A DNA stretch of 64,000 nucleotides, from the NCBI RefSeq assembly GCF_003431975.1, contig NZ_CP027116.1:372001-436000 (forward strand). Direction: 5' to 3'. Origin of the DNA: Bacillus pumilus. Its GTDB lineage: Bacteria > Bacillota > Bacilli > Bacillales > Bacillaceae. Below the pieces are notes generated by a model. That model worked only from the letters and a program-made list of their open reading frames with translations. It was not told the origin of the DNA and did not search any database. How positions within the stretch are numbered: position 1 is the stretch's first letter; each line of letters opens with the position of its first letter. The position numbers and the translations under genes are program-made. Below are positions 31,801 to 40,400 of this stretch, piece after piece.

Positions 31801-32961
31801 GATGAACGAGAGATGAACCTACCTGCTGTGCGCCCATATAAAGATTTTATCGAGTGGCTACAAAAGCAGGATCAAGAGCAGGCGCAACAATTTTGGAAAC
31901 ATTATATGTCAGGATTGGAGGAAGCCACACCACTCCCAGGAGATGGAGAGCAGGCCTTGGATGAAGATGCGGGTATTGATCAGATTAGTATCACACTGAC
32001 GCCTGAGCTGCAGCAGAAGCTGGAGGAGATGGCAGGAAAACAGAAGGTCACGATGAGCACACTGATTCAGGCGGCATGGGGGATGCTCTTGCATCTTCAT
32101 TCTGGCTCAGAGGATGTCGTGTTCGGTGTCACAGTGTCTGGCCGGCCGGCGGACTTACCAGAGGTTGAAAGCATGACAGGGCTCTTTATTAACACCTTGC
32201 CGCTCCGTTTGCCGATCACACCAGATGGAACCATTGCCGAGCTGCTGACGCAGACGCAGGAAACGGTTTTTCACATGAGAGAATTCGAGTATACCGTACT
32301 GCCAGATATTCAGCAGATGACGCAGATCCCGAATGGAGAGTCATTGTTTCATAGCATTGTCGTATTTGAAAACTATCCAATTGAATCTGTAGAGCCGTAT
32401 GGCGTACGGATCTTAGACATCGAAAGCCATGAAGAAACAAACTATGACCTGACTCTCGTGGGTGTCCCGGGTGATACGCTGGAGCTTCGGGTCACATACC
32501 GCTTCAATCAATATACCGAAAAACAAATACAATCGCTGATGCAGCAGCTGATCCACACACTTGAAGCCATGACAGAACAAATGGAAACACCACTCTCTTC
32601 CTTCACGATCGTGACAAATGAAGAAAAAGAGCGGATGATCACCGATTGGGCGAAAAACGCACAAGTCAGCGTGCTGTACCAAGATCAAGAAGAAGTCTAT
32701 TCAGGCGTGCACGATCCTTCATGTGAGACAGAAATTTATGTCCTGAGTGAAGAGCATCAGCTCGTGCCAGTAGGATTTCCTGGAGATATTTTTATAGCCG
32801 CAGAGAATATTAAAGCCCTTTGCGGGGAGCTTGCCGATTGGATGGAGACGCATAAAATTCCGCATCCATTCAAACATCAAACAGGCGAATACCTCTATCC
32901 GACAGGGGATGTCGGCGTTTGGGCTGAAAAAAACAAGATTCAGATTTTGGATTGGATGTAG
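22831..32961 (+). CDS. Depsipeptide-type NRPS, AL-KR-T-C-A-T-E-C (cereulide CesA-like layout)
   Basis: This 3376-residue synthetase, close to my recollection of CesA length, has AL (about 90-650), KR (900-1110), T (GGHSLKAT near 1262), C (1326-1760, HHIVSDG), A (1810-2265), T (GGDS near 2316), E (2372-2800, HHLVMDG), C (2829-3270, HHILIDG) and a residual adenylation fragment (3280-3376). The AL domain has TSGSTGMPK near 257, WAPNFAF near 351, FHTGDLG near 520 and catalytic Lys in SSGKIERAQ near 635. It resembles the PksJ loading domain, which activates an alpha-keto acid that the adjacent KR reduces on the carrier. The KR has GGLGGIG, a Ser run and YCAAN, so it looks active. The amino-acid A pocket reads D-A-Y-F-L-G-G-T-F, Val-like. 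Predicted role: hydroxy acid, then D-amino acid, then condensation onto the next protein. ATG 22831 follows AAAGGAA. No own promoter is evident, so it is probably read through from srfA. Confidence 0.88.
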   Translation: MKPSIMNQSNVHESMNTVLQDVQRTILQTNEIERFAVFSREKTIRPRPYHLSHLFLDHHMEQEAAAEWIQTQMASPLLADMPPALSYGGDLDVTIGAQTLQDALTEAAKTTNGLTYIVNSENELTQSYTQLKEDAERVLSGLRALDLEPGDPVFFQFSSNHAMVTAFWACVLGGFVPTLVSAAPTYREMNASVKKLHHAWNLLEHPLILTDESLIDEVQGLALLWHTDQLRVAAVEPMLTLERDTKAHPAAPDDSVFFILTSGSTGMPKCVEHSHRSVLANVKGTVAANRFTQEDVSLDWMPLDHIGGIVMFHLVNVYTGCEQIRARTDDFIAQPLRWLDWMDRYRATKTWAPNFAFAMINDYEKDISSGSWDLSAMTCMINGAEAVVPKTIHRFLHLLAPHGLKGDVIRPAFGMSEISSAVVFSFAIERGDENSGVLTFEETSLTEQLRPAEARETGTVSFTELGKPIPGITIRIVNHEHELLPEDHIGSVQIKGPTTMKGYYKNDEANQEVFQTEGWFHTGDLGFLHKGRLTLTGREKDMIIINGKNYHNYEIEAMAEEVPGVETSFVAACSVRMEASASDELMLFFAPKLYEPAYIMRVSQHIKSHIATKMGLSVSRMIPVQKHAFPKTSSGKIERAQLKMRWQEGEFDEIIKELDIRLENEHTLPDWSYQKKWTPAPLHETETQTAGDMVIFADELGLADQLKFLSNHEQTYITVEPGQAFTQLTPTHFIIHPNRPSDYEQLFETLRSYGVSVKQIIHLWNYTNKEEKLQAAIAKEAQKAGSMSALYVTKAIAAYEEPVEMTFVSAHAMNLPEDKVHHVEKATTAGLMTAVQHEWPFIKVRCLDFSLTESVGHSHVSAIMTELSHGTSHHVAAYREGVRYIPLLTPLHLEREQKRKKPPFQSSGLYVITGGLGGIGRMLSEHLLTSYQAHLVLLGRRARKDLSAEQQDVLTSIEKQAENRGGTVHYEEVDLTDAKDIEALISRQEVAQGTRLHGVIHFAGIIQEELLADMTSVSLHAMYEAKVYGTIALHEAASKRKNVLFLSSSSARTLKGGMTVGAYCAANEFVEQFVHYQRLTSTVKPYCFSFSMWDEVGMSEGSMIKGLLKERGYLPIPKRAGFQTMQACLMTDARLIYMGLDRSKQDIQEMIHEESQTEQAVYVFFKTDKTKAIEERLYQSIYSCLQSHLTGEYSVHLFPEEYWKESEEGVPDEAHFKAFIEEVGEDVKNRAPQTETEKLLASIWSELLDVSNVSCGDHFFLLGGHSLKATQMLSAVRKRMGFDVPLAVLFEHTRLGELAEWIDSHAKADEAVPVRKMAKGQEILMSYAQQRQWFLYQLQPDLPFYNNTISFQMNGPLDVKVLQRSLQQMVQRHESLRTSFAMSGDEPVQIIHEHMILPELEVVDLSDLRSQKEKEQQAAEWTKREAGTPFRLEHDPLFRVKLIRLSDTDHLLLMSIHHIVSDGWSVGIVARELSESYTAMIARREPILPPLPIQYADYALWQKEYLTGETLQKQLSYWKEQFAEPVEELILPYDYPRPAVPSYRGKTKTYRLSKSLSEQLEALSKKTDSTLYMTLLTAFSTLLHRLSSQDEFVIGSVIAGRNRTEIEHLIGFFVNTLALRIDHSENPAFTALLEQVKKTTMGAYTHQDVPFEMVVDELNIAREAGKQPLFQVMFVLQNLPLEASPMGEATSVLAIEDNNTAKFDLSLFVFEGAEGLQLKLEYDTDLFSDDTMDRFIQYYEHLLERICEDPSQPIRQMNYLPEKEKQQLLYEWSGQTDQPAGPLLITERFEAQVKKSPDAIALEFGEEQWTYRVLQEKVDQLAAYLQQRGVMPHEPVGLLIDRSPEMILGVLAIVKAGGAYVPIDPEYPDARIDYMLKDTGIQLLLTKNEWLKKVSINQTELICLDQGYEEFLSEAEFKTAALKPDGLAYINYTSGSTGQPKGVLIPHQAVIRLVCETDYVTLNEHTRILQIASFSFDAFTYEIWGALLNGGRLILTDRNTILSMDTLADTLTSYKITTGFLTVPLFNRLTEEHPDALSGFDALLVGGDALSAAHIRKALPYLPDGLLNGYGPTENTTFSCVHHIRALDEGQATVPIGQPIAYSQAYVLDDKLQPVPQGVIGEIYVGGTGLALGYLGDEEKTSQSFIPHPFQKGARLYKTGDMGRWLPNGLIDCLGRIDHQVKIRGHRVECGEIEAAMLKFDDITECAVIPHQHENGHKRLIGYFVQKGSMTTLDIRQNLKDILPDYMVPSLLIELEELPLTPNGKVDQKRLPPPQWRQEEADKPADMALSEEERVLEKVWTQLLGTPSIGVHDNYFELGGDSIIVIQMVARLAQEGYIIQPRDVFEKQTISQLARAMKRADVSVSYDQSPITGEVRLLPIQSWFFEQSMTNQDYWNLSAHMEFKQSVQPEQLSQVLSKLVNHHDMLRAIYTKAADGTWIQAIRAPGIIPCVTFFDLTNVSHEEALDQIRFETSACQGTLSLEQGEVIKAILFQTSDDTSELFMAAHHLVMDGISWRILQEDLLNGLKQVAAGQEITPAKKTASYQQWADALYEYAQTDQLQEQVPFWQKIIDQEEEGSPFQTPALFNIEEHAEILTVQLTKDQTDILLRHASQAYRTEVNDLLLSALAQAVGKSILITLEGHGREDLFEQMDLSRTVGWFTSSYPIFIPFIQTDVERQIKDVKETLRAVPQKGIGYGLLQYMTASRLLKTAAPQMSFNYLGQLDQADGEAKLYIADERNGHVHDPKAERQHLIDVYGYVVSGQLQMNFMINRELLHEEEVRQLPERFKEKMENILTHCVETKGGFTPSDFPMVQLTQKQIDELPDKVVDVYPLSPMQQGMLFHALLDQASQAYFGQVHMTLEGLTDGESYEQAWNLLVERHSILRTRFTWEGLKEPVQLIRSEGSIHLTQHDVRHLSETDQKDAIERYLQSDRSKDFDLEDAAEPLIRIALFHRDEKTCTFVFSFHHILIDGWSLFSLIEESFSMYRSLMDEREMNLPAVRPYKDFIEWLQKQDQEQAQQFWKHYMSGLEEATPLPGDGEQALDEDAGIDQISITLTPELQQKLEEMAGKQKVTMSTLIQAAWGMLLHLHSGSEDVVFGVTVSGRPADLPEVESMTGLFINTLPLRLPITPDGTIAELLTQTQETVFHMREFEYTVLPDIQQMTQIPNGESLFHSIVVFENYPIESVEPYGVRILDIESHEETNYDLTLVGVPGDTLELRVTYRFNQYTEKQIQSLMQQLIHTLEAMTEQMETPLSSFTIVTNEEKERMITDWAKNAQVSVLYQDQEEVYSGVHDPSCETEIYVLSEEHQLVPVGFPGDIFIAAENIKALCGELADWMETHKIPHPFKHQTGEYLYPTGDVGVWAEKNKIQILDWM

Positions 32962-33310
32962 GAGGAGAGGAACAATGTTAGTCAGTAGACGAAAAGGACA
33001 TACAGCAAATCATATCGTCAGAATCAACGGAAAACGAATTGATCTCAAAGCATTAGAACAGGTGATGATGCTTCATTTTCCGCTAAAGGAATGTGCATTC
33101 ATCCCGAAGAAAAATCAAGAAGGCAGCCTCTCGCTTGTGCTATTTGCACAGGCGAAGGACCCTTCGCTCACAAGAGAGGATCTAATGAAAGGTGTACTTC
33201 ACCCTGATGAAGTGCCGGCCGCTCTCGTCTTATTGCCTTCCTTGCCAAAGACAGAAAGTGGAGCAGTCGACACAGACGCATTGCTTTCGATGGACATCAT
33301 AGATGAAGAG
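32680..33310 (+). other. Residual adenylation C-terminal subdomain split across two genes
   Basis: The last 95 or so residues of the upstream protein look like the A5-A7 end of an adenylation domain (TEIYVLSEEHQLVPVGFPGD, then YLYPTGDVGVWAEKNKIQIL) but lack the core before it. The next protein begins with material resembling A8-A10 (IVRINGKRIDLKALE, then LPKTESGAVDTDAL). Joined, they make one small C-terminal subdomain, cut at the hinge where FLGRxDxQVKIRG normally lies. The second Lys of NGKVD is replaced (SGAVD), so it cannot be catalytic in the usual way. It may be a relic or an intersubunit docking element. Confidence 0.7.
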
Positions 33311-34405
33311 GGATTAAGAAAGATAGAGGAGCGTACCAAAGCTATAGATGGAGTGAAGGAAGCGGCCACTTTCATTGAAAGTCAGACAGAAAAACAAACG
33401 CCCTATCACCTAGATGACTTGTTTCCTGATCGACAGCGATCCGAAGGGAACGTATCGATCTCGAAGGATGAAGCGGGCGAAACAAAGCAAGCATCCGCTC
33501 TTGAAAAGCCGCCAGCCCTTGTATATGGCGGGGATGTCATGAAAAAGCCAGGCACACCTGTCACACTGACAGAGGTGCTAATTCGATCAGCCTTTATGTC
33601 ACCTGACCGCGGGGTGACCTATATTAAAGATGGCGGGCATACGTTAACCCAAACCTATCCTGAATTATTAACAAGCGCTGAACGGATTCTGTCAGGTTTA
33701 AGGAAAGCAGGGCTGACAAATGGCGATCAAGTGTTACTTCAATTAAAAGATCATCAAGATTTCATCACCGTGTTTTGGGGCTGTATTCTTGGCGGCATCA
33801 TTCCGACCCCAGTCTCTGTACCGCCTGTTTATGATGAAATGAATCAATCTGTGAACAAGCTCAAGGGCGTGTTTCAGCTGCAAAATGAACCGTTTATTAT
33901 TACAAACGAAGCAAGTGCTGAGGACATTGCTGGGCTACGTGAGACATTTGAGGCAAAAGAAATGCCTATTTTAACAATCGAATCATTGATCGCGTGTGAA
34001 CCAGATGAACAGCATTATGAGCCAGAGCCGGATGAGCCTGTTCTTCAGCTACTGTCTTCAGGAAGTACAGGTGTGCCAAAGTGTATCCGTCACAACCATC
34101 AAAGCATTTTATCTCGAATCATCTCCTTTGAGCAGACCAATGGTTTTACGCATGAGGATGTGTCGCTTAACTGGATGCCGCTTGATCATGTAGGAGGCAT
34201 TGTCATGTTTCATGTACATGATGTCTACCTTGGCTGCCAGCAAATTAGTCCATCCATCGATCAATTTATTGAACGGCCGATGGTGTGGCTGGATTGGATA
34301 GAAGCATACGGTGTCACAAGAACATGGGCACCGAACTTTGCTTTTGCCATGATGAATGAATATGAGGATGACATTCGCAAGGGGGGTGGGATCTTTCCAC
34401 CTTGA
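32975..34405 (+). CDS. Depsipeptide-type NRPS second subunit, N-terminal part before the frameshift
   Basis: ATG 32975 follows GGAGGAGAGG, 13 bases after the previous stop, so the start is clear; the 476-residue frame stops at 34403-34405. Residues 10-115 resemble an A8-A10 subdomain that completes the fragment at the end of the upstream protein. From about 180 onward it is the N-terminal half of a second AL domain, paralogous to the first (PPALVYGGD, TSGSTGVPK-type SSGSTGVPK, DHVGGIVMFH, WAPNFAFAMMNEYE). Translation then passes into GGGIFPP and stops. Comparison with the paralogue shows that one more G in the run at 34381-34386 would give GGWDLSTLTYIMN and continue in the frame of 34402-41169. 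The two parts are best read as one gene of about 2731 residues, close to my recollection of CesB length. Confidence 0.85.
   Translation: MLVSRRKGHTANHIVRINGKRIDLKALEQVMMLHFPLKECAFIPKKNQEGSLSLVLFAQAKDPSLTREDLMKGVLHPDEVPAALVLLPSLPKTESGAVDTDALLSMDIIDEEGLRKIEERTKAIDGVKEAATFIESQTEKQTPYHLDDLFPDRQRSEGNVSISKDEAGETKQASALEKPPALVYGGDVMKKPGTPVTLTEVLIRSAFMSPDRGVTYIKDGGHTLTQTYPELLTSAERILSGLRKAGLTNGDQVLLQLKDHQDFITVFWGCILGGIIPTPVSVPPVYDEMNQSVNKLKGVFQLQNEPFIITNEASAEDIAGLRETFEAKEMPILTIESLIACEPDEQHYEPEPDEPVLQLLSSGSTGVPKCIRHNHQSILSRIISFEQTNGFTHEDVSLNWMPLDHVGGIVMFHVHDVYLGCQQISPSIDQFIERPMVWLDWIEAYGVTRTWAPNFAFAMMNEYEDDIRKGGGIFPP
34379..34390 (+). other. Apparent one-base deletion in a G tract (frameshift site)
   Basis: The frame reads AAG GGG GGT GGG and then ATC, reaching a TGA at 34403. 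Reading AAG GGG GGG TGG GAT instead restores the conserved GxWDLS motif seen in the paralogous AL domain of the upstream gene. The run is six G; seven are needed. Explanations are a homopolymer sequencing error, a real inactivating deletion or phase variation, or recoding by a minus-one ribosomal slip. Confidence 0.85.
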
Positions 34406-37400
34406 CTTATATCATGAACGCAGCCGAAGCGGTTGTTCCAAAAGTGACGCAGCGCTTCATGCATATCATGGAGCAGCACGGATTAAACCGTCATGCGATG
34501 GTCCCGGCGTACGGCATGTCTGAAACGTCCTCAGCTATTGTTCAATCAAAGGAATTCATGCGGCATGGTGATCAGGATGGCCAGCTGACGATTGATCAGA
34601 CCTCGCTAACAGGTGAGATACAATATGTATCGCAAGATCATCCGCACAAAATGACGTTTACCGAAGTCGGTGCACCTATTCCGTCTGTATGGATTCGGAT
34701 TGTAGATGAGCATCACCATGTACTGCCAGAAGATCAGGTCGGACGATTACAGGTGAAGAGCCCAACGATTATGATGGGCTATGATCAAAATGAGGAAGCC
34801 AATCAAGAGGTGTTTGCAGAAAATGGCTGGTTTCACACGGGGGATTTAGGGTTTATTCATGAAGGGCGTCTTGTTCTGACTGGTCGAGAAAAGGACATCA
34901 TCGTCATCAACGGAGCCAACTATTTAAATTACGAAATTGAAGCTGTTGTGGAAGAGGTGCATGGGGTGGAAGTCACCTTTGCCGCAGCTTACGGCATATA
35001 CAATCCCGAATCAAGCAACGACACGCTTGCCGTCTTTTTTGTCTCACAAAAGGACTCGCTAGAGGATCAAATCACGATGATTCAGCAGATTAGAGAGGCG
35101 ATCATTCGTAAAATTGGAATAGAGCCCGATCACATCATCCCGGTGAAAAAAGACCAATTTCCGAAAACAGAAAGTGGGAAAATTCAACGTGCTCAGTTAG
35201 GCGCGGCGCTAAAAGAGGGCGTGTTCCGTGACATTGAAAGAGCACTGGACCTTGCTTCTGAAAACGAACAAACACTCCCAGATTGGTTTTTCAAACGCAT
35301 TTGGGTAAAGGAACATATCGGTCCTTCTCACCCCGCTAGTGATCATGTACTCGTTTTTGAGGATGAAAAAGGACTTTACCAATCACTTTACGCGCAATTG
35401 GAACAAAGAAATCAGTCCTATGTTTCTGTGAAAAGAGGGCATGAATTTTTGCGGGTGTCCAAAGGGATGTATCAGATGAATCCGAGAATCAAAGGGGATT
35501 ACGTCAGGCTCGTTGCTGCTCTTGAAGCAGATGAATTAAAGATTGGGCAAGTGCTCCATCTATGGAATGTAACAGACAAAGTAACCCTCGTTGATCCGGT
35601 GCAGTTTAAAGATATACATGAGGCTGCCAATTGCTCTATTTTGTATTTATATCAAGCATGGAGACAAGAGAACAAAGAGCTGGCCCGGCTTGTTGTGGTG
35701 ACAAAGGGCGGTCAATTTGTAAGTCCTGAAGACGATCTTCATGTGGAGAAAACGTCACTCGTTGGTTTATTAAAAACCATCCCACAAGAATGGGGAGGAG
35801 TAGAGGTGTCCCAGATTGATATTGAAGCGGAGCATATAGAACACGATGCAAAGCATATTGCTGAAGAGCTGTCGGCGATTCATATAAAGTCAGAGGTATC
35901 ATACCGAAAAGGGCACAGGTTTGTACCAAAGCTGGAAAAGGTCGATATGATGAAAGCGCCTCGAACAGAAGAATTTTTAGAATATGAAGGTCTTTATTTG
36001 CTCACTGGAGGTCTTGGTGGAATTGGATTTGAACTGTCTAAGCAAATGCTCCAATTTGGCCTAAAGCTCGTCTTGATTGGACGGACAACTCTGGAAGACA
36101 GCCTGGAAAAGAAAAAGGCGTTCTCACAGCTAAAAGGTCTCGGTGATGTTATCTATATACAAGCGGATGTGACCGATTTAGCTGACGTCGAGCAGGCAGT
36201 TTACAAAGCAGAAAAACATTTTGGTCAATCCATCCGAGGCGTGCTGCATTTAGCTGGGGCTGGCAATGTATCAGAGCATTTTCAGCAAGTGGACAAGTAT
36301 ACACTGGCTCATACGTCAGAAGAGGATTTCACGAAGGAATTGTCAGGGAAAGCAGACGGCGCGTTTGTCCTGCAGGAAGCCTTCAAGCATGACCCGGCAG
36401 TACCACTCGTCTTTTTTGGATCAGTGAATGGCTTTTTTGGTGGCACAACATTCGGGGCATACTCTGCTGCCAACAGCTTTTTAGATGGACTTGCGCACAC
36501 TCTCACCTTTCAAGAAGGAAGACGAGCAATCTCTTTGAACTTCAGTATGTGGGATAATGTTGGTTTGTCTAAGGGACATACTGGCGCTGCACTAACCGTC
36601 CGCAAGGGATTTCAATTGATTGGAAAGAAACAAGGTGTCCATTCATTATGTCTAGGTGCTCGGCTGAATGAAGCGCACCTATTTATCGGTCTGGACGGAG
36701 CCAACCAAGAAATCGCAGCGTACCTTCACCCAGCGCCAATACCGACTTTTGAGAAAAAGCTTTTTTACACGGTTCAGCCTGGCAAAGAAGTGCAAGTTGA
36801 AGAAATCGCAGGCGTAGCTAAAGGTAATTGGGTTATTCAGCAAGTACAGGAAATACCGAAAAAACAAGATGGCTCTATTGATCATGAAGCCCTCAAGCTG
36901 AATCATCACAAAAATGGGCAACACCTTGAAAAACAATTGCCAGAAACGAAAACAGAGCAGGTGCTTGCCGCTATATGGGAGGACATTTTAGACGTAGATC
37001 GAGTGTACAAAGAGGATCAATTTTTTGACCTAGGTGGACATTCATTAAAGGCGACTCAAACCATCTCGCAGATCAATCATGAGTTTTCAATCAAGGCGCC
37101 TTTAAAAATATTATTTGAAAGCAAGCATTTGGCACATTTGGCGCAAATGGTTGATGACATCAAAGGAGCGCCGGCTGTACAGGAAGCCAAGATTCCAAAG
37201 CTTGAAAAGCGAGCAAGCTATGATCTGTCACATGCTCAGAAGCGAATTTGGTTTTTATCTACATTAGAAAAGAGCCATCATTACAATATATTAGGTGCTT
37301 GGAAGCTGACAGGACAACTTCACATTCAAGCGTTAACGAAAGCAATTGGTCTCTTAACGAAACGCCATGAAGCACTGCGTGCAACATTTAAATCGATTGG

Positions 37401-40400
37401 CGGCAAGCCGGTTCAACTGATACGTGAAGACCTTCCGCCATCTGTTACAGTTGCGAACTTCTCATTATTTAATGAAAAAACAAGAACGAGAAGACTCAAG
37501 CAGCTTATTCAGCAAGAAGCGAACCGCATCTATGATTTAGAAAGAGGGCCTCTTGCGCAGTGGACGATTGTGGATATGGGCGATGAGGAATATTATCTCC
37601 TGTGCGCGCAGCACCACATTATTTCAGATGCATGGTCACTCAGCCTGCTCATTCAGGAGGCAGAAGTGCTATATGGTGCGCTGCTCGCAGATGAAACGCC
37701 ACAGCTGCCAGCGCTGGAAATCGAATGGACAGATTATGTTCATTGGGAAAATGACCAAGTAACGCATCATCAAGAAGACCAAGCCTATTGGCTCGATGCC
37801 CTACAAGGTGAACTGCCGGTGCTCGAGCTGCCGTTTGACCGCCCTCGTCCGCCAGTACAAACATTTAACGGCGCTACAGAGCAAATTGTTTTGGAAGAAA
37901 CGCTTATCCGCCGGTTGCAGGCTTTATCTAAACAGCAAGGCACCACACTGTTCATGACGATGCTGTCAGCATACTACGTCCTGCTTCACAAGCTGTCAGG
38001 ACAAACAGATATCATCATTGGATCGCCGATCGCAGGGCGTGATGCCAAACAATCAGAGAATCTCGTTGGAATGTTTGTCAATACACTCGCACTGAGGCAG
38101 GATATTTCAACAGCAGATACGTTTACTGATGTCATGGAAAATGTGAAAAAGATGACATTAAAAGCCTTCGAGCATCAGCATTATCCATTTGATAAGCTTG
38201 TCGATGATCTTTCGTTAGATAGAGATTTAAGTCGATCACCTATTTTCCAAGTGGCGATGGGGTATGTAACAGATTCGCTCGATGTAAACCTTAAAGGGCT
38301 GACATCTGAGCATGTGATGGTGCATCATACAGTGTCAAAATTTGATCTCACCTTGCATGTGTTTGAACAAGGAGAACAGCTGTCGATCCATGTGGAATAC
38401 AACACGGATTTATTTGATCAAGAGACCATTCATCGTTATATTGACTATTATCTTCATTTGTTAGATGGCATGACGGCTCAGCCTGAACGCACATTTTTTG
38501 ATTATTGCTTAATGGATAAAGTAGAACAGGCCGGGATGATCATAGGGAAAAACCAAACAGCTACACCATATCCAAAACGAACCCTTCAAGAGCTGTTTGA
38601 AGAACAAGTTCAGTGTGACCCGCAACGCACTGCCTTGTCCTATTTGGAAGAGCATATGACGTATCAAGAGTTGGATGAGAAGGCAACAAAGCTTGCTGCA
38701 TACTTACAATCAAAAGGAATTGGACCCGGTTCACTTGTCCCGATGCTTTTCGATCGTTCCTTTGAGATGATTGTCTCAGTGCTAGGCATCGTCAAATCTG
38801 GTGCAGCGTATGTTCCAATGTCACCTGAGTATCCAGATGCGCGAATCCGCCTCATTGTTCGCGATACGCAAAGTGATGTGATCATCACTCAGTCTCATTT
38901 AATAGAGCGTTTAGTAGACTTTACAGGTACAAAAATTGACATGGACAAGCCATTACCAGAAACAAATGCAGTGTATCAAAGAGAACAATCAATCATAGGA
39001 AAAGACCAGGTAGCCTATGTCAACTACACATCTGGCTCAACAGGTACACCAAAAGGTGTGATGCTCCCTCATGCAGGCGTTGTCCGTTTGGTGAGAGAAA
39101 CAAATTATATTGAACTAGGTCCAGATGATAAAATGCTTCAGCTGTCAAACTATGCTTTTGATGCCTTCACATTTGAATTGTGGGGAATGCTACTGAACGG
39201 CGGTCAGTTGATTCTGATTCCAAAATATGCCGCACTAAATATGGACGAATTATCACGGCTGATTAAAATGCATCAAGTGACAGCCAACTGTCTGCCAACC
39301 GCCTTATTCAATCGGCTAGTGGAGCACGATCCAAAAAGTGTAGTAGGCTACCGCACATTACTCGTTGGCGGAGAGGCTATGTCTAGTGAGCATGCACGAA
39401 AGGCACTGCCGCATATGGAAGGTGTGCTCATCAATGCTTACGGTCCGACAGAAAACACGACCTTAGCAACAACACATCGAGTCACAGACGTGCTAGAGGA
39501 TGCAAGGTCAGTCCCAATTGGTGTCCCGGTATCGAACTCAACTGTCGTTATACTAGATGAAGCGCTCAACCCAGTGCCAGCAGGCGTCAAAGGAGAAATC
39601 TATATCGGCGGAACAGGACTGGCAAAAGGCTATCTTCATGATCTAGAGCGGACGCAGGAGCGGTTTATTGATAATCCATTTCCTGAACTAGAGGGAGACA
39701 AGCTGTATCGTTCAGGTGATCTTGGTACATGGCGGTCAGATGGTACCATTGAATATCTTGGGCGAAAAGACAACCTCGTGAAAATTAGAGGCTACCGGAT
39801 TGAATGTGGCGAAATTGAGACAGCACTGCTCAAGCATCCGCAAGTAAAAGAATGTACGGTCATCGCCAAAACGTATGGCAGCTCAAAACGGCTGGCGGCC
39901 TACCTTGTCACAGACGGTGAGAATCCTGTCCCGGGCTGGAAAGCATTTTTACAGGAAAGCCTGCCGGGCTATATGATTCCAAGTTACTTTATCGTACTGG
40001 ACGAAATGCCAGTCACAACGAACGGAAAGGTTGATCAAAAAGCACTGCCAGAGCCGACAGAAAAGATCTCTCTTTCCCAGAATGAAGACAAACCTGTCAC
40101 TGAAACTGAAAAGCAAATTGTCACAGCTTTCAAGGAAGTACTTGGTGTCAAACAAGTAGGCATACGTGACTCCTTCTTTGATCTAGGTGGCGATTCGATC
40201 ATAAGTATTCAGGCTGTTGCCAAATTGAAAGAAAAGGGCATTCGTGTTGATCCAAAATGGATTTTCATGCACCCAGAACCTGCTCAGCTAGCCGCACATG
40301 TGGACGCAGTACCAGAGTCTGGTGATTATGTCGAAAGGTCTCCGAAGGACTATGTGATGGAGCTGAAAAAAGGCGATCCAGCCGAACCGAGGATTTTCTT

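Noticed and set aside
34402..34404. TTG 34402 as a true start of a separate gene
   Set aside because: No ribosome site precedes it and it falls inside a conserved AL motif that continues upstream in the other frame.
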